DNA of 64,000 nt from positions 248,001 through 312,000 of the forward strand of contig CAJSYZ010000009.1 in assembly GCA_910574455.1 (NCBI GenBank), given 5' to 3'. The stretch's first letter is position 1. Each line of letters opens with the position of its first letter. Below are positions 12,413 to 24,600 of the stretch, one piece after another. This DNA is from Trichaptum fuscoviolaceum (lineage: Eukaryota > Basidiomycota > Agaricomycetes > Hymenochaetales > Trichaptaceae). The notes below the pieces were generated by a model. That model was given only the letters and a program-made list of their open reading frames with translations, did not search any database and was not told the origin of the DNA. A program made the position numbers and the translations under genes.

Positions 12413-13400
12413 AGCATGACATACGTTTACGCTGTCATCAATCTTTGACAATTGCGTTTCGCGAAATGTAGAGTCTTCCTTGTTTGTTGCGAAAGCGTCT
12501 TCCTTGCTTGTAGCGATACCGGAACTCAGGCTGAGTTGTTTCACTCCCGAGGACGTCTCTTGTGTCACTCGTGGCGGCAACTTCTGCTTACTGTCTACTG
12601 GAGGCGCATTGGACGTCTTTAGATGAGACGATGAGAATTCATTATGCATGATAACAAACAAAAGTAGCATGACATACGTTTACGCTGTCATCAATCTTTG
12701 ACAATTGCGTTTCGCGAAATGTAGAGTCTTCCTTGTTTGTTGCGAAAGCGTCTTCCTTGCTTGTAGCGATACCGGAACTCAGGCTGAGTTGTTTCACTCC
12801 CGAGGACGTCTCTTGTGTAACTCGTGGCGGCAACTTCTGCTTACTGTCTACTGGAGGCGCATTGGACGTCTTCAGATGAGACGATGAGAATTCATTATGC
12901 ATGATAACAAACAAAAGTAGCACGACATACGTTTACGCTGTCATCAATCTTCGGCAATTGCGTTTCGCGAGGAGTAGAGTCTTCATCGCTTGTTGCAATA
13001 CCGGAACGATGGTGTTTCTTATCTTTCTGTGTCACCCGCCGTCGCCGCGGAGGCTTCAACTGCTTGCTGTCTACTGGAGGCGCATTGGACGTCTACAGTC
13101 GAGACAATGAGAAATTAGCAGGGCAGTAAATAACTTGAAAGTAAGATATCAAGACACACGTTAGCTAGAGTCGTGTTTGGCGCGAAGATGGCTTGTATGG
13201 TTCTTAGAAAACCTCGCAATTTCGTGCGGACTTTGGGGGGGTTCCTCTTCGAGTCCGAGTCGGAATGAAGACAACAGATTAATATTCGAATGACTTGAAG
13301 ATACTAGTAGTACTAGTAGTAGTAGCACTTCACTCACTTCAAGTTTACGATGATTACTGGCGAACTCGGAACGGACTCGCTCTCTCTCCTCCGTGGCCAC
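9808..13400 (-). CDS. trypsin-like (S1) serine protease, copy A, with amplified N-terminal exons and a C-terminal frameshift
   Basis: The main exon (12096 to 9808) encodes a conserved N-terminal domain of fungal S1-like proteins (VVVWIGVIPSELEVL ... GRFEVEFREAI), a Pro-rich linker, and a chymotrypsin-fold domain. The putative triad is His in NGHAIFSAS (codon 11011-11013), Glu where Asp is usual in NSEFALVQL (10477-10479), and Ser in SGDSGS (10069-10071). The Gly-rich strand KAGATTGVTVG is also present. Upstream are four small phase-0 exons: 12172-12363, 12425-12616, 12678-12869 and 12931-13092. The first coding exon may start at ATG 13400 and use a GTGAGT donor, but its join is unresolved. 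Against copy B there is a 1-nt deletion near 10013, just after the catalytic Ser region. It replaces the conserved end (usual stop at 9878-9880) with about 65 unrelated residues ending at 9808. Function is a predicted protease of unknown substrate and may be impaired. Confidence 0.8.
12172..12930. repeat. tandem array of a 253-bp exon+intron unit, three copies
   Basis: Three head-to-tail copies (12172-12424, 12425-12677, 12678-12930) each hold one 192-bp exon and one 61-bp intron with GTATGT donor and CTAAAG-type acceptor. They differ at only a few bases; for example, a synonymous change lies in the third exon (GTG to GTT for Val). Each copy carries the palindrome CTCAG-G-CTGAG (12272, 12525 and 12778). 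A fourth, diverged exon of 162 bp follows at 12931-13092. Confidence 0.95.
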
Positions 13401-13630
13401 ATTACGAATGCCTGCGAGACAAGATTATGAGGACAGGAGTGAATACGACAGGTCAACTTGAATACGGGAAGGATGGAAACTCAAAAGGAAAGGGCATACC
13501 ATCGATTACGAGACAAGACCATTTCTTTTACTTTATATACTACTAGTCACGGTACTTGAAGTTCCTCCGAGTCTGAGTCAGCCTGCACCGTGACACGCGG
13601 CGGTGCGGCACTCAGGCTGCCAACTGGCAG

Positions 13631-16380
13631 TTGAAACTACTACTAAGAATAATACTTCAAGAGTCGTTCAGGCTCAATACTCAAGTTCGCAACAGGTATT
13701 CCATTAGTACTAGCGTACAACAACACACAACAAAAGCAGAAAAGCATGAAACTAGTAAGAATAGTAGTGGAGGAATGCGGAAGAAAGACAGATTAACAAA
13801 GTAAAGATACATTGTTCAGAGTCAGTCCTTGCGTGTCGTTGGTACAACAATCGGCGGAAATTTGGCATAGGTAAGCATCTCATCAATAGCGAATGCTGGG
13901 AGCGCGTAGGTGAAATCGCCGTTGTCAGCACCTGTGCTAACTTGAAGACCCTTGACACAAGTTTCGGTAATTATTCCGCCCCATTTGCCGTCCAAGGTAG
14001 CAATCAGAGAACCAGAATCACCACTTTTTGCGAAACAGTAGTCGTATTTTGAAGGTATATTCCAGACAAGGCGTGCAGCTCCTTTTTTCAACTTTGCCAG
14101 TGGCGGATTCGTCGGGTTGCCGCCGAGTGTCCTATTTATGACTGCGTAGATCGCAGACTCCATCGGGTTCGCATATCCAACTGTTACACCAGTGGTAGCA
14201 CCAGCCTTTAACACCGCAATCTCATGATTGAATTGATCCGACCTTTCGATATACCCTGACTTGATTTCGAGACGTCCATTCGTAGGGTACGGAACCTTTG
14301 CTTTTCTATAGGGCGACCGAATACGCACGACATTGGTCTCAGGATGCTGCCCGAAGTGAATGACGTTACACTGAAAGTTCGTTTCGTTGACTTTCTTGTC
14401 GAACAGCTGCACGAGGGCAAACTCAGAATTGAAACCGAATTCATGCCCAATCTCGGCACAGGTCTGCGAGCCTGAATGCGAATAGCCAACATAGCCAATG
14501 GTCCCAGCGCGAGTCCCATTAGGTTCGAGTAGGTTGAAATTTTCGTAAACCTTCCGATGGATTTCGTGATAGTCCCCCATTGCTTTAGTGGTAGATTTGG
14601 AGAGCGCAGAGGCTATTTCGATTTCTTGGGAAATGTTGATTGTCATTCCACCATAAGGAGCATACTTAGCGCTTGGGACTGCGATGCTTCCGCTACCATC
14701 TGCTTGTAAATCCTTCGAGATCAATTCCAGTTTGTCAAGTCGTTCTTTGCATCTCTGCCTTTGTCTTCCAAGCTCATTTAACGCTCGACAGAATTCGTTG
14801 TCGATAAAGGAACGGTAGGCATCAGGTAGAATATGGACTAGATATAGTTCACGCTTGTCCTCGACGTCTGATACACGCTGGTCCTCGTCAGCTGGGTTTT
14901 CAACGGCGTCCACTAGTTCGTTGATGGTAGTTTCACTAGAGGCGGAAAATATAGCATGTCCGTTAATCAAACTGAACAGTTTATCCAACCCCTGAAATTT
15001 GATGATGGGACCCCATGTACTGAAAGTGTCCTGACCACTAACTCCTATGCTTGTTCCTCGAAGGGTTGAAGTGTATGCCTCTAGAGACTTAATTATAGAT
15101 TCAGGAGATCTGGGTTCACTGAAGTCTCCGGCCAAAATTTTATCAGGCGGAAGGTCAAGAGCCGTGCTGTCCGGAATTATGGTATCAGGTGCCAGTGGTC
15201 GAAAACAAGGTAAGGAAACGTTCTCTGTCGGGTCCTTGGTTTCTTGGCCGAGACTTCCGAACCCAGACGCGGGAGCGGCAAGGCCATCGACTACATGTGA
15301 TTGTCCAGGTGCTGGTACGGGGCCAGGTAGTTGTTCGTGTTCGAGAGGTTTTCCGTCGTCCAGGGGATTAGGGGTTGGTACCACTCCACTTGCGGGACAG
15401 GACTGAGGAATGGCCTCGCGAAATTCTACCTCGAACCGCCCTGATAATGTCCAGCGCTTGCGAATGGAGCTTCTAATCGCGTCGGCGCATTCACAATAAA
15501 CATCACCAACAGGCCTCTCGTAGTCGGAGGGCATAAGCACCTCCAACTCGGACGGTATTACTCCAATCCACACGACAACAGGATCTGACCTCCCGTCTTC
15601 CCCCTTCCCGTCTTTATGATATCCAATCTTGCATATATCTATGCATGTCACGGTATGCCTGACTGAAAGCGATCAAAAGCGTCTTCAAATATAGGTAGCA
15701 AAACGGGCCATTGCCTGATCAGAGGGCAGTTGTTGTCAAGGACGTTTATGTGCTTCATCGCTTTCTCGCGCTTATGCGGTCCCGGAATGTTCCCCTGGCG
15801 TCCCACAAAAAATCCACTACGCCCGACAGGAACAGCGTTGGTCGGACATCCCCAGTAATAATTGAGATGATCCTTCAGATCCCAAATCCTCCGAGTCTTC
15901 ACAGGTTTTTTCGCTTCCAATGATATGATATTAGAACTGTCTGTGAGAAGGGTCGTATCCGGGATTGTCTTCTGTGTCACTGCCAGTGGCGGCGGTAGAG
16001 GTACCGGCCATACACCATGTACTGGGGGTCCATTGAACGTCTAATGGAGGCAGAAGGGGAAACGGTAACAAATCAGCATGGCTGGGGAAAAAGCAAATGA
16101 CATAGCACGACATACATCTACGATGTCACCAATCTTCGACAATTGCGTTTCGCGAACTGGCGCGGCCACCGCAGTATCGGTAGCCTGAGAGTCTTCCTTG
16201 CTTGTAGCGATACCGGAACTCAGGCTGAGTTGTTTCACTCCCGAGGACGTCTCTTGTGTCACTCGTGGCGGCAACTTCTGCTTACTGTCTACTGGAGGCG
16301 CATTGGACGTCTTTAGATGAGACGATGAGAATTCATTATGCATGATAACAAACAAAAGTAGCATGACATACGTTTACGCT
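13631..16380. repeat. direct duplication, copy B of protease block
   Basis: This is the partner of the block starting at 9681. The two differ mainly by scattered substitutions, including clusters near 14281-14335 and 15118-15165 that change amino acids, and by two single-base indels. Confidence 0.93.
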
Positions 16381-16440
16381 GTCATCAATCTTTGACAATT
16401 GCGTTTCGCGAACTGGCGAGGCAACCGCAGCATCGGCAGA
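13822..16440 (-). pseudogene. trypsin-like serine protease, copy B, frameshifted near its N-terminus
   Basis: Same architecture as copy A. The main exon runs from 16040 to the stop at 13822-13824 and retains the conserved C-terminal segment (DFTYALPAFAIDEML) that copy A has lost. The reading frame is broken by a missing G near 15663 (CCTGACTGAAAG here versus CCTGACGTGAAAG in A), which separates about 130 N-terminal residues from the rest. Small exons upstream are 16116-16310 (65 codons, phase 0) and a shorter one from 16372 to about 16440. The putative His, Glu-for-Asp and Ser positions are the same as in A. A shorter product starting at ATG near 15651 would keep most of the N-terminal domain and the whole protease domain, so this copy may not be wholly dead. 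Confidence 0.8.
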
Positions 16441-17555
16441 ATCCTGCTTGCCAGTGAGATAGAGATGGAACAGGGAGAATGAGAACAGGACATACTCGGT
16501 TGTTAACTTTTTTGCCATCGTAAACAAACGTTATCTTGATGTCAGGCAGTGTTGAAACAAGTAAGAAGGGGGAACACATCAACATCATGGCAGATTTAAA
16601 AGAAATATCAAGACATTTTACTTCAAGTTCGGCGTTTGAATTGTTGTTGCTACTAGTCGGTAAGTTTGGCTGCATCAATTGTTGGATGAAGTCTCTCTTG
16701 TCAGGAGTAAGGTTGGAAAGCTTGAGCAGAAGCGAAAGGCAGAATGTCAGTATAACTTAGTAAGAGGCCACCAAACAATTCTTGTGGCATAGTACAAAAC
16801 ACACATTGTATATTAGTTTGTAAATTTCCGACTGCCATCCTGCCAGTGAGTGGGAGTCAGCCTGTGCGCCGTCACTGCCAGTGGCATCGCGTCGGAGTGG
16901 TACTATCTTTGCCTTCGAGTTGAGAGCAACAGGTAAATACGGATAGCAATATATGAACTTTGAAAGAAGGGCATACGTCAAATTCAAGTTGCACGACATC
17001 CGACATTGTTACCAACTGATAGTGGGAAGCCTGAGAGGGTGGGGGTGCCAGTGGAAGACACTGGCGGCGCTCTTATATTAGTAGTGTTCAAGTTGCCACG
17101 CCGGCACTCAGTGGCAGCCTGAGCCTCAGAGGCTGGGAGTGCCTGGGAGTGCCAGTGACGACTCGGAGTCCAGTGACTCCGACTCCGAGTCGGAGTTGCG
17201 ACTCCGGGTCGAAGATAGCACTGGCAATCACTCAGGAGGCTGTGATACTACTTAGGCTGAGTACGATTTAGATGCCTTCAAGTTCACGTTATAAGTCACT
17301 ATGCCCAATCTGACTTTACGTTCAACAATTGGAGCTCTACTTGAACTAGAACTTTACCCATTTCAAGGTTTGATCTGCAAGATTGAAGTTGTAACAGCTT
17401 TGGAACATCATGATATTTTTGTATCACAATTTGCAACTACTAAGTAAGGGCACGCAATAAAACCAACAAAACCAGTATGCTAGTGGAGAGATGGACAAGT
17501 GAAGGGGAAAAAATAGATAGGCAACGTCGATTCGGACTTGCTCTCGCTGTCAACT
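16441..17555. other. intergenic, rich in short palindromes
   Basis: No gene was recognised. It includes CACTG-C-CAGTG at 16873-16883, CTGAG-C-CTCAG at 17119-17129, GACTC-G-GAGTC at 17160-17170 and GACTC-C-GAGTC at 17181-17191. Confidence 0.6.
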
Positions 17556-19441
17556 TCAAGGCTGCGGGTCCAAGTCCGGGTCAGTGTCAGCCTGAGCCTG
17601 AGGTATTATAATTCTGGGGAATTCAGCCTCATTATAGAGTTGCTCGAGGATTGCGAAAGCAGGGATTGTATATGTTATGTCGAGTCGATCTTCATCAACC
17701 CCGACCCCAGATGCGACGAGACCTCCCCACCGTCCTCGTAAGTCAGCGACGACAGCTCCAGAATCACCTGCTGTCGAGAAGACGTCCGATAGCGGCGAAT
17801 ACACGGTCCAGTACAGGTGTTGGTCATACGTGAGAATGTATGTGGGACGGTTGTTGCGATAGCACACATTGACGCGGACGAAGGAGATTGCCTCCATAGG
17901 GTTGGCCATGCCGACTGTCACACCGGTGGAAGCACCAGCTTTTATAACTGGGATCGAAACATTCATCTCAGCGCTCGGGATGATATCGGCCCTGATAGGC
18001 AACGAGTTATTTTCGGGATATAACTCATGTTGCTCATTGAAAAATGTTCGTATCCTGTTCAAAATAGTGTTGTCCTGCGCGTAGATACCGAAGTTCAAAA
18101 CGTTATAGTATGGGACCACTGTGTTAGCCATTACGGTATGGCACAGCTGGACGACAGCAATATCGCGGTCGTACATGCTCCGGTAGTTCTCGCGCCTTGG
18201 TGAAGGCGAATAGACTACTGCGCCGATGACCAGGGTGTTTGAGTTGTCACTAGTATCCGCATGCCATGTCTGAAGCTGAGTTTTGAAGTTGTTCAGTTCG
18301 CTCCTTACTTGTCGCACGTCTGCTATAGCCTGTACGTAGTCAACCCGGGTCTGTGCATGGCGTAATAATTTCTCTAGAAGTTCCTCCTCCACCGAACTCA
18401 GGTACGATTTGTAAATATAATCGTAGTGGATCGTAGGTGCAATTTGCACGCGTTTCAAGTTGTAGGCGGTGGCGTTCTCGACTCTATTGTCGATATGTGA
18501 GATGGTGTCTGGAAGCAATACATGACGACACGTTATGAAGTGCGATAGAAGCCTGGCTTCCTGTCCTTCCGACTGAACTGGAATCTGCACAACAAGTCCC
18601 AGAGTTCCGTACGATCGCTTTCCTCGGGGGCTGACAGCAACGCCTGGTTGCACCGATATAGCGTGTGAGACAGTGGTCTGGACCTTGTGCAACATCCGTT
18701 GCATGAATGATCCCAGATCAGATTGTGAGGGGTCAGGAACGGGTGGCAGCATGAGGATGAGCTGACCCCAAACTTCGTCATCCACTTCCCTGAGAGGTGC
18801 AGCGTTCGGTTGAGGTTCGGGATTCGGTCGTTCAACATCAGGTACAGGGACATACGTCTCAGGTGGGATTTGGTTTATAGCCATATAGACCAGGGGGTCT
18901 GCATCATGATCAGCTTGTTCGTCGGTGTCGACATGACGAAATTCTATGGCCTCGCGAAATTCTACCTCGAACCGCCCTGATAACTTGAATGTCCAGCGCT
19001 TGCGAATGGAGCTTCTAATCGCGTCGGCGCATTCACAATAAACATCACCAACAGGCCTCTCGTAGTCGGAGGGCATAAGCACCTCCAACTCGGACGGTAT
19101 TACTCCAATCCACACGACAACAGGATCTGACCTCCCGTCTTCCCCCTTCCCGTCTTTATGATATCCAATCTTGCATATATCTATGCATGTCACGGTATGC
19201 CTGACGTGAAAGCGATCAAAAGCGTCTTCAAATATAGGTAGCAAAACGGGCCATTGCCCGATCAGAGGGCAGTCGTTGTCGAGGACGTTCAAGAACTTTT
19301 CTTTTCCCCGATGTTGATGGTCCTCTTTTCGCCGCCGATCATGGTTCGATCTGCCAACCAGAGGAGGGTTGGACCGAATCCCGATATAATACTGACAGGT
19401 ATAAAAACTCGACTCGGAGTTCAGTGTCGCCACTGGCCTTC
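17556..19441 (-). CDS. trypsin-like (S1) serine protease, copy C (paralogue, main exon)
   Basis: A single long exon of about 625 codons, entered through an acceptor near 19442 (CATTTAG), so upstream exons exist. The N-terminal domain (residues for VVVWIGVIPSELEVL through FEVEFREAI) is nearly identical in DNA to copies A and B. The remaining two thirds are only distantly related. The protease domain has an orthodox triad: His in ITCRHVLLP (18522-18524), Asp in DRDIAVVQL (18162-18164) and Ser in TAGDSGAVV (about 17759-17761), plus KAGASTGVTVG. The C-terminus DITYTIPAFAI matches that of copy B. A 6-bp in-frame insertion adds two residues before SGRFEVEF relative to A and B. No disruption was seen in the main exon. 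The product is a predicted intracellular peptidase of unknown substrate. Confidence 0.82.
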
Positions 19442-20144
19442 TAAATGGCTAATTGAGGTAAATGGGGGATCGGTGACATTCAGCATGGTGAAAATTTCAA
19501 TTAAACAGCAGTACATACTAGTACCTGAGCCCGGCCCACCGGCGATGACTTCAAGTCCAAGTTGGATGTGAGATAACAAATTTGAAATTGTAGTATAAGA
19601 CGCCAAGACATAACTCACTTCCAAATTCAAAGAGCTGCCACTTGGCAGCCTGAGGCTGGCATTGACTTGCTGTGCCAGTGAGCCGCCGGGACGACTCGGA
19701 CGCTTCATCCGGTCTCGGTTGCCCGGATTCATCGTATTGTGAATAAAAGCTGCAAGAGACAGTCAGTAATAATAAGGGGAATGGGAGAGCAGACAATAGT
19801 TGAATGCGGGAAGGATAGTGACACGGGAGGAAAGGACATACTACTTTTCAGATGAATGAGCGAGGACGAGGAGGGCAAAGGGCGAGGACCTGGCATTGAA
19901 GCTTCTTCAAGTCATACTTTATAGAGTAGTTGCAGCCTGAGTGGCTGCGGTACTAGTACTATTAGCTATTTTCGTAACGTACCCAGACCAGGCTACTACT
20001 AGTAGGCTGAGTAAGTAGTATGTCTGCGTGTAGTAGACACGCCGCCACAGCACTGCCAGTGAGACATATAAGGAAAGTCGCCTGGCCTTCAAGTCATCCA
20101 CACACCCAAAGCACAACCGGGCCAGCACTTACTCAGAACGTTCT
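19442..20144. other. upstream region of protease C, no resolved exon
   Basis: Upstream exons of copy C are expected here on the minus strand, but no chain could be fixed. Palindromes TACTA-C-TAGTA (19994-20004) and CACTG-C-CAGTG (20051-20061) are present. Confidence 0.4.
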
Positions 20145-20780
20145 GGGCAGAAATCCAGCGACTTCGGCAGCCTGAGCAATGAACCACTCTGGCAATCACT
20201 ATTCACTGGGTACCGAGCCACGAAGACATGGCCGCGAACGGCGAACAAGCCTGAGTGGACGCGAAAGCCGAAATCGCGGCACAATTCTCCGACTCGAGAT
20301 AGGTTGGACGCCTGAAGCATCCCGATGTTGCAGACCGGAAACTCCAATCCTCCTTGCGCTGGAAGACGGAGTGGATCAGATTGAAGAGTGGGAAGAAACT
20401 GCGCGCCGTTGACCTCACTGCACCGTCTCGGGCAGTTCGCAGAATCTGCAAGGATCGGAGCCGGAACGAGTGTGTGATCATCACACAACTCCGGACGGGA
20501 TACACACCACTCAATACTCACTTGGCCCGCATATTGTGCACTGACTCTCCTCTCTGTTTCAATTGCCAAGTTCCGGATCCGGTCTCCCATTATCTCTTCA
20601 CGTGCCAGTGTCGATTGCCAGTGTGTACGCAGACACCCGCCGACTCGGAGCACTCCAAACGTCACTCAAAAATAAACCCTTCACATTGAGATCAACCCTG
20701 GGCAAGGGTACCAGGCATGACCTAGTCCTGCACTACATCAAGGACAACGCTTTCCCCACCTGTTCCCGGCCATCGCGACT
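20145..20780 (+). mobile_element. 3' relic of a LINE (non-LTR retrotransposon): RNase H end plus Zn-knuckle tail
   Basis: Around 20207, in one frame, is WVPSHEDMAANGEQA, followed in the same frame by a stop and VDAKAEIAAQFS; this is the C-terminal part of the RNase H domain typical of fungal Tad-like LINEs. Further on, LRTGYTPLNTHLARI and CTDSPLCFNCQVPDPVSHYLFTC form the Cys-Cys-His-Cys tail, and after a frame change KNKPFTLRSTLGKGT and VLHYIKDNAF complete it. Several stops and frame changes and the lack of the upstream reverse transcriptase mark it as a dead 5'-truncated copy. Confidence 0.82.
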
Positions 20781-21629
20781 CAATGAACCCGGCTTTTTCT
20801 ACTTATTCCTCGCTTTTTCTCTCTCTCCCGCTCAAAGGAAGGGCACTGTGTTCAAGTTCCGGAATTGCGTGAGCCTGAGCCTGACTCGGAGTGCCGGCAA
20901 TTTGAAAGCTCGGCCCGTTTTTTACTACGACTAGTACTATCAGTTTATTTACTAATAGTATACACTCGGAACGCCTCCGACTCGGATTCTCGGATTCTCG
21001 AAAGCGGTTCCCCCCATCGACTCGGACTCGGAGCACTGTATAAAAACCATCACCAACATATTGTATCAACACTTGAACAATTCCTGTAACTGTATGCACT
21101 CCCCTCTGAGAGTCTTTCAAGCAACACTTCGCCTCACAATACCGTCATTCGGCATATCTCAATCTGATCATACCCTTTGCACTTTTTCTTGTTTGTTAAA
21201 ATTATTCTGCGCTTTCAAGTTCTACAATTACATTCAAGTTACAGTAGTGTTAAATTACAATGTATTCTAAGTGCGCCATCATCATGATAGGCCCTACTTA
21301 AGGGCCTGCGGTCACTATAATGGAATAATACATCAAATCAAATTAGTCATGGTGCCACTGCCAGTGGTACTGTGCCAACCCGACTCGGAGTCGGACTCGG
21401 CGTGCCACTGCCAGTGTTTTCTAACGCCGACTCCTCGTCAAGGATAACTTCAAGTTCGGATTTTGGAGGGTACACCGCCATGACCTCATCACAACTTGAA
21501 TACTAATCATTGAAATCATATTTGACATGCCCTTGCCGTGCTCTCTCAAGGTACAAATTATATAGTCATATATGCCAACATACTCACAGGCATGCTAACG
21601 CCTAGAAATAGGATTTAACTCTATTCAAG
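20781..21629. other. intergenic, dense in 11-bp palindromes
   Basis: No gene was recognised. CACTG-C-CAGTG occurs at 21356-21366 and 21406-21416, GACTC-G-GAGTC at 21382-21392 and AACTT-C-AAGTT at 21446-21456: three arm types within 101 bp. Confidence 0.65.
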
Positions 21630-24600
21630 TTATCTGGCTTCGTATAATGTTTCATGCATGTGCATATCAGCGAATCTGTTAACATAAAACTTATCGTAAA
21701 AGTCCAAGGAGCCTTCCGGTTCCAATGATTTCGGAGGAGATTCATCACCCTTCGGGACCCCAAGGAGGTGAGCTAACCGAAAGATATCCCCTAGAGCTAT
21801 CACGGTAAACTTCGAACTCTTAGAGCGGTAGGTGGCTCTGCCACTGGCACTCTGTTGAGGACCACTTGCGACAGATTGAGAGGTAGGGGTCGTGAACTCG
21901 TACTCTGGTTCGACTATCCACATACTTGTTTTTGGGTCAGGCGAGTCTCCAACGCATTTGTAAAACTGGACGAGAGCACATTCGTGACGTTCCACTTTGT
22001 CGGTGAAGGAAAATAGAAGCATAACACGGGCAACTCTCATTCCTGCAAATCCCTTTTTGCCGGAGCTAACTCGAACAAGAACTGCATCTCGTCGAGGTTT
22101 TCCACGCCAAGAGGGGCTAGACCTAATCACTTCCCTCATTGCTTGTTCTATGGGAATCGATTCACCACGGTAGGCAAAGAAAGCGGTGGCCGAATGGAAA
22201 ACTGAAAAGTCATTGCTCATATCCAGTTCAAAGTGTTCAAATCTGTTGTAGTCCGATTCGGCCATGCCAGCAGAGCACTCTGAATCGGAGTTGTGGTTGC
22301 ACCTTTCGTACTTGTTGAATAAGTACTTTTTTATGAGTTGTCGGAGCTGTCGGAGCTCTGGATGGCCTTTTTTTGCCGCAAGAGCGCTGAGCTGTTTAGG
22401 GTACACCTTGCTGGACTCTGTGTGGACGACAACAAGGAAGTTAGATGTGCAGCATCAGAAAGACGTGTTACTGACGCTGTCTCGAAGCCATTAGCATTAA
22501 GCTCAAAGGGTCATTTCTGCCACCCAAGTGGAACTGGCATTCAGCAAATCCTCTGCCATGAACCGCACCACGCTGTGGCCCATCCGCTAAACCTTCCGAA
22601 TCGTCCAGATCTGCAATTTCATTTGGCTCTTGATTGGCCGCAATATCATCGAAGAAGTCCTCTGTATCATTGGCTGCACCTACAAATAGTACGCCATGAT
22701 GTTGCATTTCCTCTCTTTGATTACGGGTCCTCTCAGTGTCATCCGTGACCGTCTCTGATATATTTTTCCGCAAAACGTCTCGCAAGGCTTTCCACGTAGC
22801 CTCAGCCAGCGTATCGTCCAGCAGTCCACGCCTTTTGAAGTCTGCCCTCGACGCAATAAGTTTGCTGAGTCGTTGGTTCGCTGTAATCATCTGACCCAAA
22901 GGATCATTTTTGTTTGAACGTCGCCATGTCTGCTTGACCGCGTAGATGTGTTTGTTTTCTGTTATAGATGAACACAACCCGCTAGGTGCAGCAAAGAGAG
23001 GGATCATTGTAGGATAATGGGTCATGGCATGTTGTCGTGGCAGCGAAAAGTTATCCCGGATCCCTTCGCTATGAATATTTGCCGATATTGATGAAAGTGA
23101 TCCAGAGAGGCTTTGATCTGATCAAGAGTCGAGGCTGTTATCGTGTACCGACGCACAAGGTAACAGAAGTCCAGAAATGCACTCAATGCGTGAATTATAT
23201 CATCGTGCACAATGCCCACAATAGCCGGAAGATATACCTAAGCGGATTGCATCAAATATCAGCAAACCACCGCGTCGAACGAGATGAAAAGACCATATAC
23301 TTTCATAAGTGCCTTTGAATCATTACCTGTCCATTGCTTGAAGCCTCGACCTTCGGGAAATCTGCGAAGACCAGGAAAAGGAGCAGCGACTCTGATTCTA
23401 TGCGAAAGTTAGCACTGAGACTCATATTATTCTACTTGTAAGAGAATAGCACCTTTTATCCACAATATCCAGCTCTGTTGTGGTCAAGCTCTGGCATATC
23501 CACTCGACAAGATGATCCTTGAACACGCCTTTGATGATTTGGTGCAGAAGGTCCGGAGAAATGAGATCGCATATATCTGCACGCGGGAAGTCATTGGTGA
23601 AGGGCTACGGGTTATCGTTGTGGTAAGTGCACATCCAATGGAGAATTCGGAACCCTTACCACAATATCTTGGTGGAACCCATACTCTTTACGAATTGTTG
23701 CTCTACTTATGCTGTTATCATCGACTTGTTCTATCAATCGTTCGTGCAGCTCTTTTGTTCGAGGATTTGTAAAGAATTCCGGATTATCTAGGTTCTTGTG
23801 AGGTGCTGTGCATCTATAAAGACACATTAAGCCATTTTCTCGGGCTCGGATGCGATGTTGGGGAAGGACGGTACTTACTTGCAGCACCATCCTGTGCATA
23901 TTGCGCATAGACTCACCTGTTCCGGATAATCGGCTATATACGAGCCGAGTCCGAGAATCGACCTACGAAAGTGACCATCAGGGCACCGGAGAATGGTTCG
24001 CTCTTTGTTCATGGACATTGCGCTCTTCAGTGGTCTCAAGATTCTCGATATAGATGAATGAAAGACTTGATGTCGAAAGCGGCGGAATTCATCCGACTTT
24101 TCGTATTGCCGCTCAGCTGCAAAATGTGTCAGAACTAATCAAATATTATGGTATGGTACACACTCTTTGGTATTGCTAGAAATGCTATAAGCTGGACTGT
24201 ATTCAATTTCTGTGACCGCCGGGCCTTGTTAGATATATTCCCGATGGAGAGATATAACGGATAGTATTCGTTGTTTCCAGTTCCGACAGAGACTGTTGTC
24301 TTGTCGCTCCCTAAGATTACCGGGACAAACATAGATCCATGGACTGCTTTATCTTCGGCGTAGATCTTATTCTAAGTCAAGGATAATCAGTATGTTTCCT
24401 GCGAGTTCATGAGTCATGACCTACAGCCTGTTCCCAAGCAAAATTTCCGGACATGTAATTTCTGAACACTCGTTCTTTGTTGTCACTGGCATCAGAGTCC
24501 TCCTTTGGCTGATATTCACGAAATGGAACACAGTCGAATTCGCTTTCCAAAGCCGGATTATCCACCAAATTACGGATCACTTCCAAAGGATCCCGATACC

